Positions 16,483 through 24,140 of a stretch of DNA of 36,439 nt are shown piece by piece. Source of the DNA: JAVBQG01 sp031549185. GTDB lineage: Bacteria > Synergistota > Synergistia > Synergistales > Synergistaceae. The notes beneath the pieces are model-generated. The model worked only from the letters and a program-made list of their open reading frames with translations, was not told the origin of the DNA and ran no database searches. Position 1 is the first letter of the stretch. Each line of letters starts with the position of its first letter. The stretch is from NCBI GenBank assembly GCA_031549185.1, contig JAVBQG010000059.1, forward strand, positions 1 through 36,439, read 5' to 3'. The translations under genes were made by a program, and so were the position numbers.

Positions 16483-17101
16483 CTTCCATCACGCCCGATT
16501 CGTTCAACTTCGCCAGCCTCGCCAGAAGCGCGGGCATGTCCTCCTGCCTCGGTATCCCCAGGAGGCGAATCTCGCCGCCCTCTCTTGCCAGCTGCAGCCG
16601 GCCCTTTCGCTCCACCACCCACGCCGCGTACCGCTCCGCGAATTCGTCCCGGAAAACCGTCAGCGTCTGATTCTCCGATCCCTTCCAGACCGCCTCCGTC
16701 GGCAGGCCGAACCTGAACGGCCCGTCCACCAACGCCGCGATGCGCGTAGCGATACCCGGGTGCTCTCTCAAAATTTTCTCCTTCGCATAGCCGGAGTAGA
16801 CGAGGATATCCGGAACTTGCTCGATCCCCTGAAGCAGCGCCGCCAAGGCCTCCGCCTGATCGAAGGGCTCTCCGCCGGAGATCGTGACGCGGCCGCAGCG
16901 GCAGGCAAGTATCCGCCCCGCGAGCTCGTCGACCGGCACGGAACAGGCCGCGTCGAACGGCTGGTTCTCCGGGGAGACGCAGCCCTCGCAACGGATGGAG
17001 CAGCCCTGCAGCCACACCCCGACGCGACGGCCCGGCCCCAGCGTCTCGACGGGGAAGTGGACGAAGCGCACGAGGATGGCCTCAGGCGTTCCGTTTTTCA
17101 A
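16463..17101 (-). CDS. NrdG-like radical SAM protein, single [4Fe-4S] cluster
   Basis: A 212-residue radical S-adenosylmethionine protein. The cluster ligands are C34, C38 and C41 in GCSIRCEGC, and the SAM-binding motif ISGGEP is at residues 74-79. The short size and the WLQGC...GC context match the anaerobic ribonucleotide reductase activase class (NrdG/PflA-like), but no ribonucleotide reductase or glycyl-radical enzyme is encoded nearby. It has about 60 extra C-terminal residues (WVVERKGRLQLAREGGEIRL and beyond). It overlaps the AAA+ gene and the FHA gene by 20 bases each, so it is a fixed part of the operon. The substrate is unknown; it could modify a protein partner of this system. Family assignment is sure, role is not. 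Confidence 0.88.
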   Translation of the reverse strand: MKNGTPEAILVRFVHFPVETLGPGRRVGVWLQGCSIRCEGCVSPENQPFDAACSVPVDELAGRILACRCGRVTISGGEPFDQAEALAALLQGIEQVPDILVYSGYAKEKILREHPGIATRIAALVDGPFRFGLPTEAVWKGSENQTLTVFRDEFAERYAAWVVERKGRLQLAREGGEIRLLGIPRQEDMPALLARLAKLNESGVMEDEDQDL

Positions 17102-18965
17102 TTTCGACGCTCCAGCCGTCGTCCTCGTAGATTTTTTTGAGGGATATCGCGTCGCCGCGCCTCACGCCCACATTGAAAAGTTCGCGCGAGAGCGGATTGA
17201 CCAGAATCTCCTCGATGTCGTTGCCGATCCCGCGGCCCCCCATCGACAGATCCCTGCAGACATGCGAGAGCAGCTCCGCCCTCAGCGCGTCGCCGATCTC
17301 CAGCGATATCTCGTGCGAGTCCTTCAGGCGATGCAACACGTTGGAGAGCATCTTCTCGAAGATCAGGCTTGCAGTCTCGGCACGAATGAAGTCGAAGACG
17401 ATGATGTTCTTCCCGATGCGGTTCAGGATCTCGGGACGGTTAATCTTGAACTTGAAGAAATCGTCGATCGCGCTCTTGATCTTCTCCGCCACCTCGTCGT
17501 ACGTCATCTCGGGCTTGACGATCTGGCGCTTCGTCCCGTCGCTCAACTGCTCGTACACGCCGAGGTTGCTGGTGAAGATGATGAGGCTCTCGGAGAAGTA
17601 CACCGTCTCGCCGCGCCCGGAGGTCAGCCGTCCGTCGTCGAGGATCTGCAGGAACATGTCCAGGATCTTGGGGTTGGCCTTCTCGACCTCGTCGAAGAGC
17701 ACGACCGAGAAGGGGTTCTGCTTGATGGCGTTCGTCAGCTCTCCGCCCCCGTCGTAGCCGACGTAGCCCGGCGGGGCTCCGACGAGCCGCTGGTCCGCGT
17801 GCTCGTGCCCGAACTCGCTCATGTCGAAGCGAATGTAGTTGTTCGGCGAGCCGAAGACGAGCTCGGTGATCGACTTCGCCAGCTCCGTCTTGCCGACGCC
17901 GGTGGGACCGGCGAGGAAGAGGACGCCCTTGGGGCGCTGGGAGGTCTTGGCGAACTGCGCCCCCGAGAGGTTGAACACCGACCGCTTCAGGATGTCCGCC
18001 GCGTGCCGGATCGCCCGCCCCTGCCCCATGACGCTGCGGCTCAGGATGGACTCCGCGCCCGCGATGCGCCGCATGTCCAGCTTCGCCCAGAGGTTCTCGA
18101 TGATGCCGAGCTTATACCGGCGTATCGCCTCGCCGATCTCGGCAAAGCGGATGTTCTCGCGCCGCGCGATCTGATAGACGGAGACGATCTCGCCAGCGAA
18201 GAAGCCGTTGGTCTGCGTGATGAAGAGCTGCGTATTCTCGGCCCGCTCGTTTTCGCCCATCTCGTCGTAGCCCGCGATCCTGGGGACGATCGACTCGACG
18301 ATGAAGCGGCGGATGTCGTTGTCCGGCTTCGGTATCGGCAGGACTCTGATCTTCTGGTTGTCGATCGTGAGCCACGCGGGCAGATCGGGCTCCTTCTCGA
18401 CGACCCAGACCAGCGGGCTGTGGCGCAGCAGCGGGATCTTCGAGGACGCGGGTGCGTCGCCCTCCGCGTCGAATTTTTTGGGGAAGGCGGTCATCGAAAG
18501 GCGGTGCATGCGGTAGAAAAACGCGTCCGCGTCCTTCTCGCACAGCAGGTTCATGCGGGACGAGAAGTTCAAAATAACCGCGGCGTTCGATTTTCTGTTC
18601 TCCCCGTTGCCGTTGAATTCGACGAGCCTCTCGATCACATCCGCGGCGGCGGGGAGCGAGGCGCTGTTCGGCGTCCCCTCCGGATCGAGCTGCACGCCCG
18701 CAATCTCCTGCAGCTGTTTCACGTCGCCCTCCAGGAGCGAGAAACCCAGGAGCGGCTCGTACTTGACGACGAAGTCGTACCCCTCCTCCTTGAAGCTCTC
18801 GTGCAGGAAGTCGCACATATTGAGCGTGGTGATGCCGCCCGCGCTCTCGAACGGATAGACGTCGTACACGTTGCCCCACAGCACGAACTGCGACTTCACG
18901 GGCAGAAAACGAAAGAGCTCCCGCACCCACTTCGGCTTTACGAATTTTTTCCCGCTTTCGCTCAT
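17082..18965 (-). CDS. Clp-type AAA+ ATPase with a degenerate N-terminal half
   Basis: A 627-residue ATPase. The C-terminal 320 residues form a ClpA/ClpB D2-like module: Walker A GPTGVGKT (353-360), pore loop GYVGYDGGG (400-408), Walker B VVLFDE (421-426), sensor 1 TSN (465-467), arginine finger R516 in PEILNRI, and sensor 2 R578 in GGRGIGND. All catalytic parts are present. The first 300 residues look like a shadow of an AAA+ domain (LPVKSQFVLWGNVYDVYP, AAVILNFSS) but contain no P-loop, so only one ring is likely to hydrolyse ATP. No ClpP-binding IGF/L loop is obvious. It is probably an unfoldase or disassembly motor like ClpV. ATG 18965 follows GAGGGG. The palindromic repeat lies upstream. 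Confidence 0.9.
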   Translation of the reverse strand: MSESGKKFVKPKWVRELFRFLPVKSQFVLWGNVYDVYPFESAGGITTLNMCDFLHESFKEEGYDFVVKYEPLLGFSLLEGDVKQLQEIAGVQLDPEGTPNSASLPAAADVIERLVEFNGNGENRKSNAAVILNFSSRMNLLCEKDADAFFYRMHRLSMTAFPKKFDAEGDAPASSKIPLLRHSPLVWVVEKEPDLPAWLTIDNQKIRVLPIPKPDNDIRRFIVESIVPRIAGYDEMGENERAENTQLFITQTNGFFAGEIVSVYQIARRENIRFAEIGEAIRRYKLGIIENLWAKLDMRRIAGAESILSRSVMGQGRAIRHAADILKRSVFNLSGAQFAKTSQRPKGVLFLAGPTGVGKTELAKSITELVFGSPNNYIRFDMSEFGHEHADQRLVGAPPGYVGYDGGGELTNAIKQNPFSVVLFDEVEKANPKILDMFLQILDDGRLTSGRGETVYFSESLIIFTSNLGVYEQLSDGTKRQIVKPEMTYDEVAEKIKSAIDDFFKFKINRPEILNRIGKNIIVFDFIRAETASLIFEKMLSNVLHRLKDSHEISLEIGDALRAELLSHVCRDLSMGGRGIGNDIEEILVNPLSRELFNVGVRRGDAISLKKIYEDDGWSVEIEKRNA

Positions 18966-19024
18966 TTCGATTTCCCCTCGATTTGATGTAATTCGAATTC
19001 TAAACCAATGCGATCACTGTTTTT

Positions 19025-19102
19025 GTAGGGGTGAACAGTGTTCGCTCGATTACCCCTTGAATGGATCATGATTCTTGGCGGGCGCACACTGTGCGCCCCT
19101 AC
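19025..19102. repeat. Palindromic repeat, GTAGGG family, copy 1
   Basis: Outer arms GTAGGGGTGAACAGTG (from 19025) and the complement of GTAGGGGCGCACAGTG (ending 19102) match at about 20 of 24 positions, so the whole 78-bp unit folds back on itself. The right end merges with the TAG stop of the gene at 19102 (TAGTAGGGG on the minus strand). It fills most of the 136-base gap between two genes of the operon. Related units lie at 28986-29064 and 31834-31882. Confidence 0.75.
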
Positions 19103-20616
19103 TAGGCTTGCCTGGCATTTTCCCGCGTCGCTTGCGTCTTCTTTTTCCCGCCGCCCGCTCTCGCCTCGACGACGACGTCGAGCGGCAGCTCCTCCGGCTC
19201 CTTTCGGAGCGCCGTCTCGAATTCGACGCCCGCGGATTTCATTTTTTCATGGAACGCGTCGAGGTCTCTGCACCACTTCCTGCCGACCTCGATATCCTTC
19301 TGCCGCTGGTATTCGCTGGTGGCGTTTTTTTCGTCCTCGCTCTCCACCACGCGCACGAGCCGCGTCGACAGCATGCCGCCCTCGTCGACCTTGACCTTCA
19401 CCCGATAGCCGTCGTAGGGCGACTGGACGAAATTGACCTCCCCGGCCGAGAGGTCGTCGCCCTCCCCGCCGACGAGCGAGTAGCCCATCTCCTCCAGCGT
19501 GGCGCCGACCTTTTCCGCCAGGACATCGTCGACGATGCCCTCCAGCTGTTCGGCGAGGAACGCCTTGACGTCCCGGTACAGCGGCGTATACACCGCGTGC
19601 GAAATCTCGCGCGCAGTCAACAACTCCTCCATGCGGACGATCAGCGCCTCCGCGCCGCGCGCGCGCCTCACGAGCGGCAACATGTCGCGCAGCTCCTCCT
19701 TGAACGTCTCGGTCTGCACGGTCCGCTCCTTCAGCTTGCCGTATCTCATCCGGACTTCCTCGCGGATCGCCGCGAGGCGGTACTCGTCCGCGCGCGTCTC
19801 GTCGGAGGCCGCTTCGTCGAGCAGCGGGCGAATCTTCCGCGCCTCGCCGTCGTCGTAGAAGGCAACACGCGCACCGAAGTCGAGGATGTCGGACAGCAGC
19901 GACGCCAGTTTTGCGCCCTCCGGAGTGGGTATCCTGGCCGGGAGCGTGTATTTCTCCTCCACCAGGCCCGCGAGGGATATGTTCGCGGCGACGGCGGCTT
20001 TTTCCGCGAAGGTCCTGGCTCTGTCCAACAGCGCCGTGAGAGATTTGATCCTCTCCTGCAGGGCGAGGGCCTTCGTTTTTTGCCGCTCGCCCCGGATTTC
20101 GTCCCATTCGGAGCGGAAACCGGCGGGCATTTCGCCCCCCTCTCCGCTCAGGACGGATTCGATCTTCCCCAGCTCCTCGTCGAGCATGCAGGCCAGCTTC
20201 TCGTCCATCTGGATGGAGAGAATCCGCTGCCGTATTTCGCGGAACTCCGCCTCGGGCACATCCTCCCGGCCGCCCTCGATGTCCGCCCGGAATCTGCTCG
20301 AGAGGGCATTCAACTGGGATTGCAGGACGTTCCTCTCCTTCTCGTCCGAGAGGGCGTCGATCAGGGCGGTCATCTCCTGCGTGATGCGGCCGCACAGCAG
20401 CAAGAGGCTCTTCTTTCCCTCCTCCTTCATGCGCAAGCGCCGCTCTTCGCGCTCCGCCTCGCTGCGCGCCGCGTCAAGCTCGGCTCTGGCACAGGATGTA
20501 GCCATCTCATACGCGTTATACGCAACCAACCCCGCGAGGAGGACCAACAACAGCGGCGACGCACCCAAACCGACGACGGCGGGCGCCGCCGCCATCGTAA
20601 TTGCGACTGAACTCAT
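19102..20616 (-). CDS. Membrane-anchored, helix-rich protein of the kinase operon, function unknown
   Basis: A 504-residue protein with one N-terminal hydrophobic segment (about residues 13-34, VVGLGASPLLLVLLAGLVAY). The next 370 or so residues are highly charged with Glu/Arg/Leu/Ala periodicity, suggesting long helices or coiled coil. A more beta-like stretch follows at about 395-440 (GEVNFVQSPYDGYRVKVKVDEGGMLSTRLVRVVE), then a basic tail (GGGKKKTQ). I recognise no family. The start has AAGGAG ten bases upstream. It lies between the kinase and the AAA+ gene, all in the same direction, so it may be the membrane scaffold or the target on which the motor acts. Confidence 0.85.
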   Translation of the reverse strand: MSSVAITMAAAPAVVGLGASPLLLVLLAGLVAYNAYEMATSCARAELDAARSEAEREERRLRMKEEGKKSLLLLCGRITQEMTALIDALSDEKERNVLQSQLNALSSRFRADIEGGREDVPEAEFREIRQRILSIQMDEKLACMLDEELGKIESVLSGEGGEMPAGFRSEWDEIRGERQKTKALALQERIKSLTALLDRARTFAEKAAVAANISLAGLVEEKYTLPARIPTPEGAKLASLLSDILDFGARVAFYDDGEARKIRPLLDEAASDETRADEYRLAAIREEVRMRYGKLKERTVQTETFKEELRDMLPLVRRARGAEALIVRMEELLTAREISHAVYTPLYRDVKAFLAEQLEGIVDDVLAEKVGATLEEMGYSLVGGEGDDLSAGEVNFVQSPYDGYRVKVKVDEGGMLSTRLVRVVESEDEKNATSEYQRQKDIEVGRKWCRDLDAFHEKMKSAGVEFETALRKEPEELPLDVVVEARAGGGKKKTQATRENARQA

Positions 20617-20641
20617 GAAGCATTCGCTCCTTTCCGGTTTT

Positions 20642-20690
20642 CCAATTTGAAATCAAAGGCCTGAAGGGTGAAGCGTTCAGACCAGTTTGT
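20642..20690 (+). repeat. Dispersed repeat, copy B (about 49 bp)
   Basis: Matches the minus strand of 12061-12110, with the first 19 bases identical. It lies just upstream of the 504-residue protein gene, in the 315-base gap after the kinase gene. It is non-coding; no promoter signal is evident within it. Confidence 0.6.
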
Positions 20691-20769
20691 TCGACCCTTT
20701 GTGTCGCGCTCGCAAACGCCCCCTTGATCGCAACTTGGCATCCTTCATCGGGTTCGTTCCGGCTTAGCC

Positions 20770-20911
20770 CCGACCTCTCCCCCCGGCCCCCTCCCCCGAA
20801 GCGGGGAGGGGGCGAAGGGCGAAGGCAACGACAGAAGGGATTTTATTTTTCGGTTTTGTCTTGCTCCCCTCCCTCCTCGCTTTGGGGGAGGGGGCCAGGG
20901 GGAGAGGTCGG
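20770..20911. repeat. Inverted pair of GC-rich repeats
   Basis: Two related units of about 50 bp face each other: 20770-20818 (CGACCTCTCCCCCCGG start) and 20863-20911 (complement starts CCGACCTCTCCCCCTGG). The left unit also holds a perfect internal stem, GCCCCCTCCCC with GGGGAGGGGGC (20787-20797 and 20802-20812). The pair sits between the stop of the kinase gene at 20932 and the next gene of the operon. RNA of the whole pair could form a very stable cruciform-like hairpin that separates expression of the kinase from the genes downstream. Confidence 0.7.
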
Positions 20912-20931
20912 CAAAGAACCACGATGCCCAC

Positions 20932-23900
20932 CTACCGGACGCCGCCGGCGTTGCGCAGCAGCCGCTCGACCGCGTTGGACTTGGTCAGGGACAGCGCCGT
21001 CTTGCCTCTCTTGTCCCTCGCGTTGACGGACGCGCCCTTTATCAACAACAGGGAGACCACCTCCGGGCTCGTGTCGTTCTTTCCGCTGCCGCTCCCACGA
21101 GCCGCCGCGTACATCAGCGGCGTCCCGCCGTTCTCGTCTCTCGCGTTTACCTTCGCGCCCTTCTGGATCAGCAGGGAGACCAGCTCCGGGCCCGACTCGC
21201 TCTCCAGGGCCGCCGCGTGCATCAACGGCGTCCTGCCGCTCTTGTCCCTGGCGTTTACGTTCGCGCCGCGCTCGATCAGCAAGGCCGCGGTCCCCGGCGA
21301 GCCGCCGTTGCCGAATACCGCCGTCATCAGCGGCGTCCTGCCGTCTTCGTCCACGGCGTCGACATCCGCGCCGCTCTCAACCAGCAGGGACAGCTTTTCC
21401 ACGCTGTCCCCCGTCCTCGTGAACACCTTCTCCCCCGCGTACGCCAGCCCCATCAGGGGCGTCGCGCCGCGATCGTCCCTCGCGTCGACGTCCGCTCCGT
21501 GCCGGATCAACAACGCCGCCACCTCCGGCCTGCCGCCCATCACTGCCCACCGCAGAGGCGTCCGGCCGTCCTCGTCCCTGGCGTCGACCTCCGCGCCCTT
21601 CTCGATTAAAAACCGCGAGGCCTCCGGATCCGGGTTATTCTCCGCGGCGAACATCAGGGCGGTCTTTCCTCGATCGCGCGCGCCCTGGGCGGCAGCGTTC
21701 ACATCCGCGCCGTTTTCGACCAGCAGAGGCATCAGGTCCGGCCGCGAGACCGCCGCGTTCATCAAGGGCGTGCGGCCGTCGCGATCCCTGGCGCCTACGT
21801 CCGCGCCCCGCTTGATCAACCTCGCCAGGTCTTTGTTGGTCCTGCTTCCGGGGTCGATCGTCTCGAACATGAGGTTATTCAAGCGATCGGCGGAAAAGAC
21901 GCCCGCACCGAAAACGGAGAGGCCCACGATGACGGCGACGGCAACGCCGATCCCGACGATCAACCATCTGCTCTTCTCCTCGGTTCTAAAATCCGAAAGG
22001 GCTTTGAGCCTTCGGTAAGCCTCCGTGCCGCCCCCGGCGTTGCGGGCGAGGTAGTCGCCCGCGTCCTCCGCGCCGACCTCGCCGCCGGCTCCCAGCAGGG
22101 CGCATATGGTTTCGGGGTCGCAGTCGCCTCTTACGGCCAGCACCGTGGCAGTCTCGCCGTCCGCATCCGTCGCCCCTGCCCTTGCGCCGGCTTTCAGCAG
22201 AAGCCGCACGATCTCGGGATTGCCGCCGTTTCTCACGGCCAACATCAGCGCTGTCAGCCCGTCCTCGCTCGTCGCGTTCGCATCCGCGCCGGCTCCGAGC
22301 AGAACGGAGACGACCTGCGGGTTGTCGCTGTGCGAGAGAGCGTGTATCAGCGGGGCGTTGCGGTTTTTATCCTTCGCGGCGCGAAGGGCTGCCGTTTCTA
22401 TCTCGTTCATGACGCCGGCTTTGCGCAACTCGACCAACTGCTCCGGCGGCACGGCTCTTCTGACTCTCGCGATCGCATCCAAATAGCCGAACGCGACCTG
22501 ATGCGTCTCACCTCGAATTCTCGCAAGCGCCCGCCTCAGTTCGTCGAGCTCGCGGTCGAGCCCGCCCTGCTGCGCGTAAAAATCGAACAGAGACGACAGC
22601 CCTTCGCCGCAGGTCTTTTCGGTGATGGCGATTTCGGCGCTCGACAGATCCTCGCACCGCACGCTCCTGCCCAGAAACAGGATCAGGTTGCCCAGCGTGA
22701 TCGCCTTGCCCATGAACAGGAGGGGCAGCGGCTTGCCGTAGCGGTGTACGAAGCGGAAGAGCTTCTCGTCGGGATCTTGCACGCCCTCGACGACCGAGTC
22801 CACGTCCACGGCCCTCTCGAATTCGCCGTTGCCCTCCAGCCAGGTCCGGATATTTCCGCGCATCAGGAGCTCCCGCCCCTTGGCCCAGGAAACTTCATCC
22901 ACCGCGATAGCGCGCGCGAGCGCCTCGATGCTCGCGTGTTTTTCCCCCATGAACGCCAGCGGGCGGGGGGTTTTATCGAGACGCGCCGCAAGCGCGCTCC
23001 CATCCGCCGGTTTCTCGAAGTGCACGGGGATATTGCGCTCGCCACCCAACCACCGCGACACCTGGTCGTACCCCCAGCGCTTGGAGGTGTCGCGCGTCAG
23101 AAGCCCCCGTAGAAGCTCCCTCTTATCGGGCGCGATTTCCTCGGATATCTCCACCGCCTTCGTCATCAGGAGCGACGCGACCACCTGCTGCGACAACCCC
23201 TCGAACGGGTGTTTCCCGCCCGCGACCTCGAGCGCCAGCATGCCGAGGCTCCACCAGTCGGAGGGCACGCCGACCGCCCCGGACCAGGACTCCGGCGACT
23301 GATACATCGGCGTGCCGCGCACCGCCGTGAATTTTTTGGAGAGTTCGGGCGCGAGGGTGTTGGAGATGCCGAAGTCGATGAGGACGAAGTCGATGGGGTC
23401 CAGTGTACGCGCCAGTACGTTCGCGGGCTTCAGGTCGAGGTGAAGAATGCCGTTTTCGTGAAGCAGCTTCAGGCTCTGCGACACCTCGCGCAGAAGGGAG
23501 AGAAAGACTGTATTCCGCCACTCTTCGCCACCCTGAGAAATGCCGTCGACGATCCGCCTCAGCGAGCCGCCCCGCACATACTCCTGAATCTCGAACCAGC
23601 GCTGCGTCGCCTCGTCGAAGCCGAACTCGAACACGCGGACCAGCTCGTGCGGGTGTGCCTTGCTCAGATTCATGATTTTGTCGATGACTTCGATCTTGGG
23701 CTCAACTTTGTAGCGATAGAGCTTGAGGATAAATTGATCCGCCCCCCGCCCGACGACATAGATATCGGACTCGCCCCCGGAGGTCGGAAGCTGTTGAAGG
23801 ATGTCGTAATCCCGGAACTTCGGTCGATTGACGGAGGAGGAAGCGGGAGCGGCGGCCTCGCGCACGGTCCCCTGCGCGTCGCTCTCCCTGACGGTCTGCT

Positions 23901-23943
23901 CCGAGCTACTTTCTGGTTCCCGGATGGTCGCGTCTGAATCCAC
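20932..23943 (-). CDS. Membrane Ser/Thr protein kinase with ankyrin repeats
   Basis: A 1003-residue Hanks-type kinase. The first 30 residues carry three T-(I/V)-R-E boxes (T6, T17, T26). The kinase domain spans about 44-300: Lys K74 in FILKLY, HLDLKPANVL with catalytic D170 (Leu replaces the usual Arg), DFG at 190-192, and YQSPE at 214-218. A helical region of unknown type (330-510) is followed by about three ankyrin repeats (528-625), one membrane helix (about 660-682) and some eight more ankyrin repeats to the C-terminus (LLIRHGADVDARDDRGATPLM type). Positive charge before the helix predicts that the last 320 residues lie outside the membrane. The start is GTG 23943, seven bases after AGGGGG. 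First gene of the operon that ends with FHA and PP2C genes. Confidence 0.93.
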   Translation of the reverse strand: MDSDATIREPESSSEQTVRESDAQGTVREAAAPASSSVNRPKFRDYDILQQLPTSGGESDIYVVGRGADQFILKLYRYKVEPKIEVIDKIMNLSKAHPHELVRVFEFGFDEATQRWFEIQEYVRGGSLRRIVDGISQGGEEWRNTVFLSLLREVSQSLKLLHENGILHLDLKPANVLARTLDPIDFVLIDFGISNTLAPELSKKFTAVRGTPMYQSPESWSGAVGVPSDWWSLGMLALEVAGGKHPFEGLSQQVVASLLMTKAVEISEEIAPDKRELLRGLLTRDTSKRWGYDQVSRWLGGERNIPVHFEKPADGSALAARLDKTPRPLAFMGEKHASIEALARAIAVDEVSWAKGRELLMRGNIRTWLEGNGEFERAVDVDSVVEGVQDPDEKLFRFVHRYGKPLPLLFMGKAITLGNLILFLGRSVRCEDLSSAEIAITEKTCGEGLSSLFDFYAQQGGLDRELDELRRALARIRGETHQVAFGYLDAIARVRRAVPPEQLVELRKAGVMNEIETAALRAAKDKNRNAPLIHALSHSDNPQVVSVLLGAGADANATSEDGLTALMLAVRNGGNPEIVRLLLKAGARAGATDADGETATVLAVRGDCDPETICALLGAGGEVGAEDAGDYLARNAGGGTEAYRRLKALSDFRTEEKSRWLIVGIGVAVAVIVGLSVFGAGVFSADRLNNLMFETIDPGSRTNKDLARLIKRGADVGARDRDGRTPLMNAAVSRPDLMPLLVENGADVNAAAQGARDRGKTALMFAAENNPDPEASRFLIEKGAEVDARDEDGRTPLRWAVMGGRPEVAALLIRHGADVDARDDRGATPLMGLAYAGEKVFTRTGDSVEKLSLLVESGADVDAVDEDGRTPLMTAVFGNGGSPGTAALLIERGANVNARDKSGRTPLMHAAALESESGPELVSLLIQKGAKVNARDENGGTPLMYAAARGSGSGKNDTSPEVVSLLLIKGASVNARDKRGKTALSLTKSNAVERLLRNAGGVR

Positions 23944-24140
23944 GTCCCAACCCCCTCTGCCGCCCCTCTTCGCTTGTATTTTAACCGGGCCGCATTATTG
24001 TAATGTCATCGACACCTCAGGGCAAGGCCTGCTTATCGCGCCCGATCTCATACCTGCGCCCATCGATTGTACGAACATCTCTACGATCCAGCACATATAA
24101 TAGTATAGCAAAACAGCCTTTCTTTAAAGGAGACGACGCG
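23944..24140. promoter_or_regulatory. Divergent intergenic region
   Basis: This 197-base gap lies between the divergently oriented kinase and HExxH protein genes, so it must hold both promoters. On the plus strand a perfect -10 hexamer TATAAT is at 24096-24101; the nearest -35-like TTGTAC (24067-24072) is 23 bases away, too far for a standard promoter. AAAGGAG (24126-24132) is the ribosome site of the plus-strand gene. No clear promoter is seen for the kinase. Confidence 0.4.

Noticed and set aside
20932..22415. Tandem DNA repeat array
   Set aside because: The periodic sequence is due to ankyrin repeats of about 33 codons in a coding region, not to a satellite or CRISPR array.
15266..23943. 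Type VI secretion system
   Set aside because: Kinase, phosphatase, FHA and Clp-like genes are present, but no sheath, tube, spike, baseplate or membrane-complex gene is in the window, so the system cannot be called type VI.
15266..23943. TerY-type or vWA/MoxR ternary conflict system
   Set aside because: These also combine kinase, phosphatase and AAA+ proteins, but no von Willebrand A domain protein or MoxR-type ATPase is present here; the ATPase is Clp-like.
24067..24101. A complete sigma-70 promoter for the HExxH gene
   Set aside because: TATAAT is perfect, but the only -35-like hexamer is 23 bases away; kept only as a note on the intergenic region.
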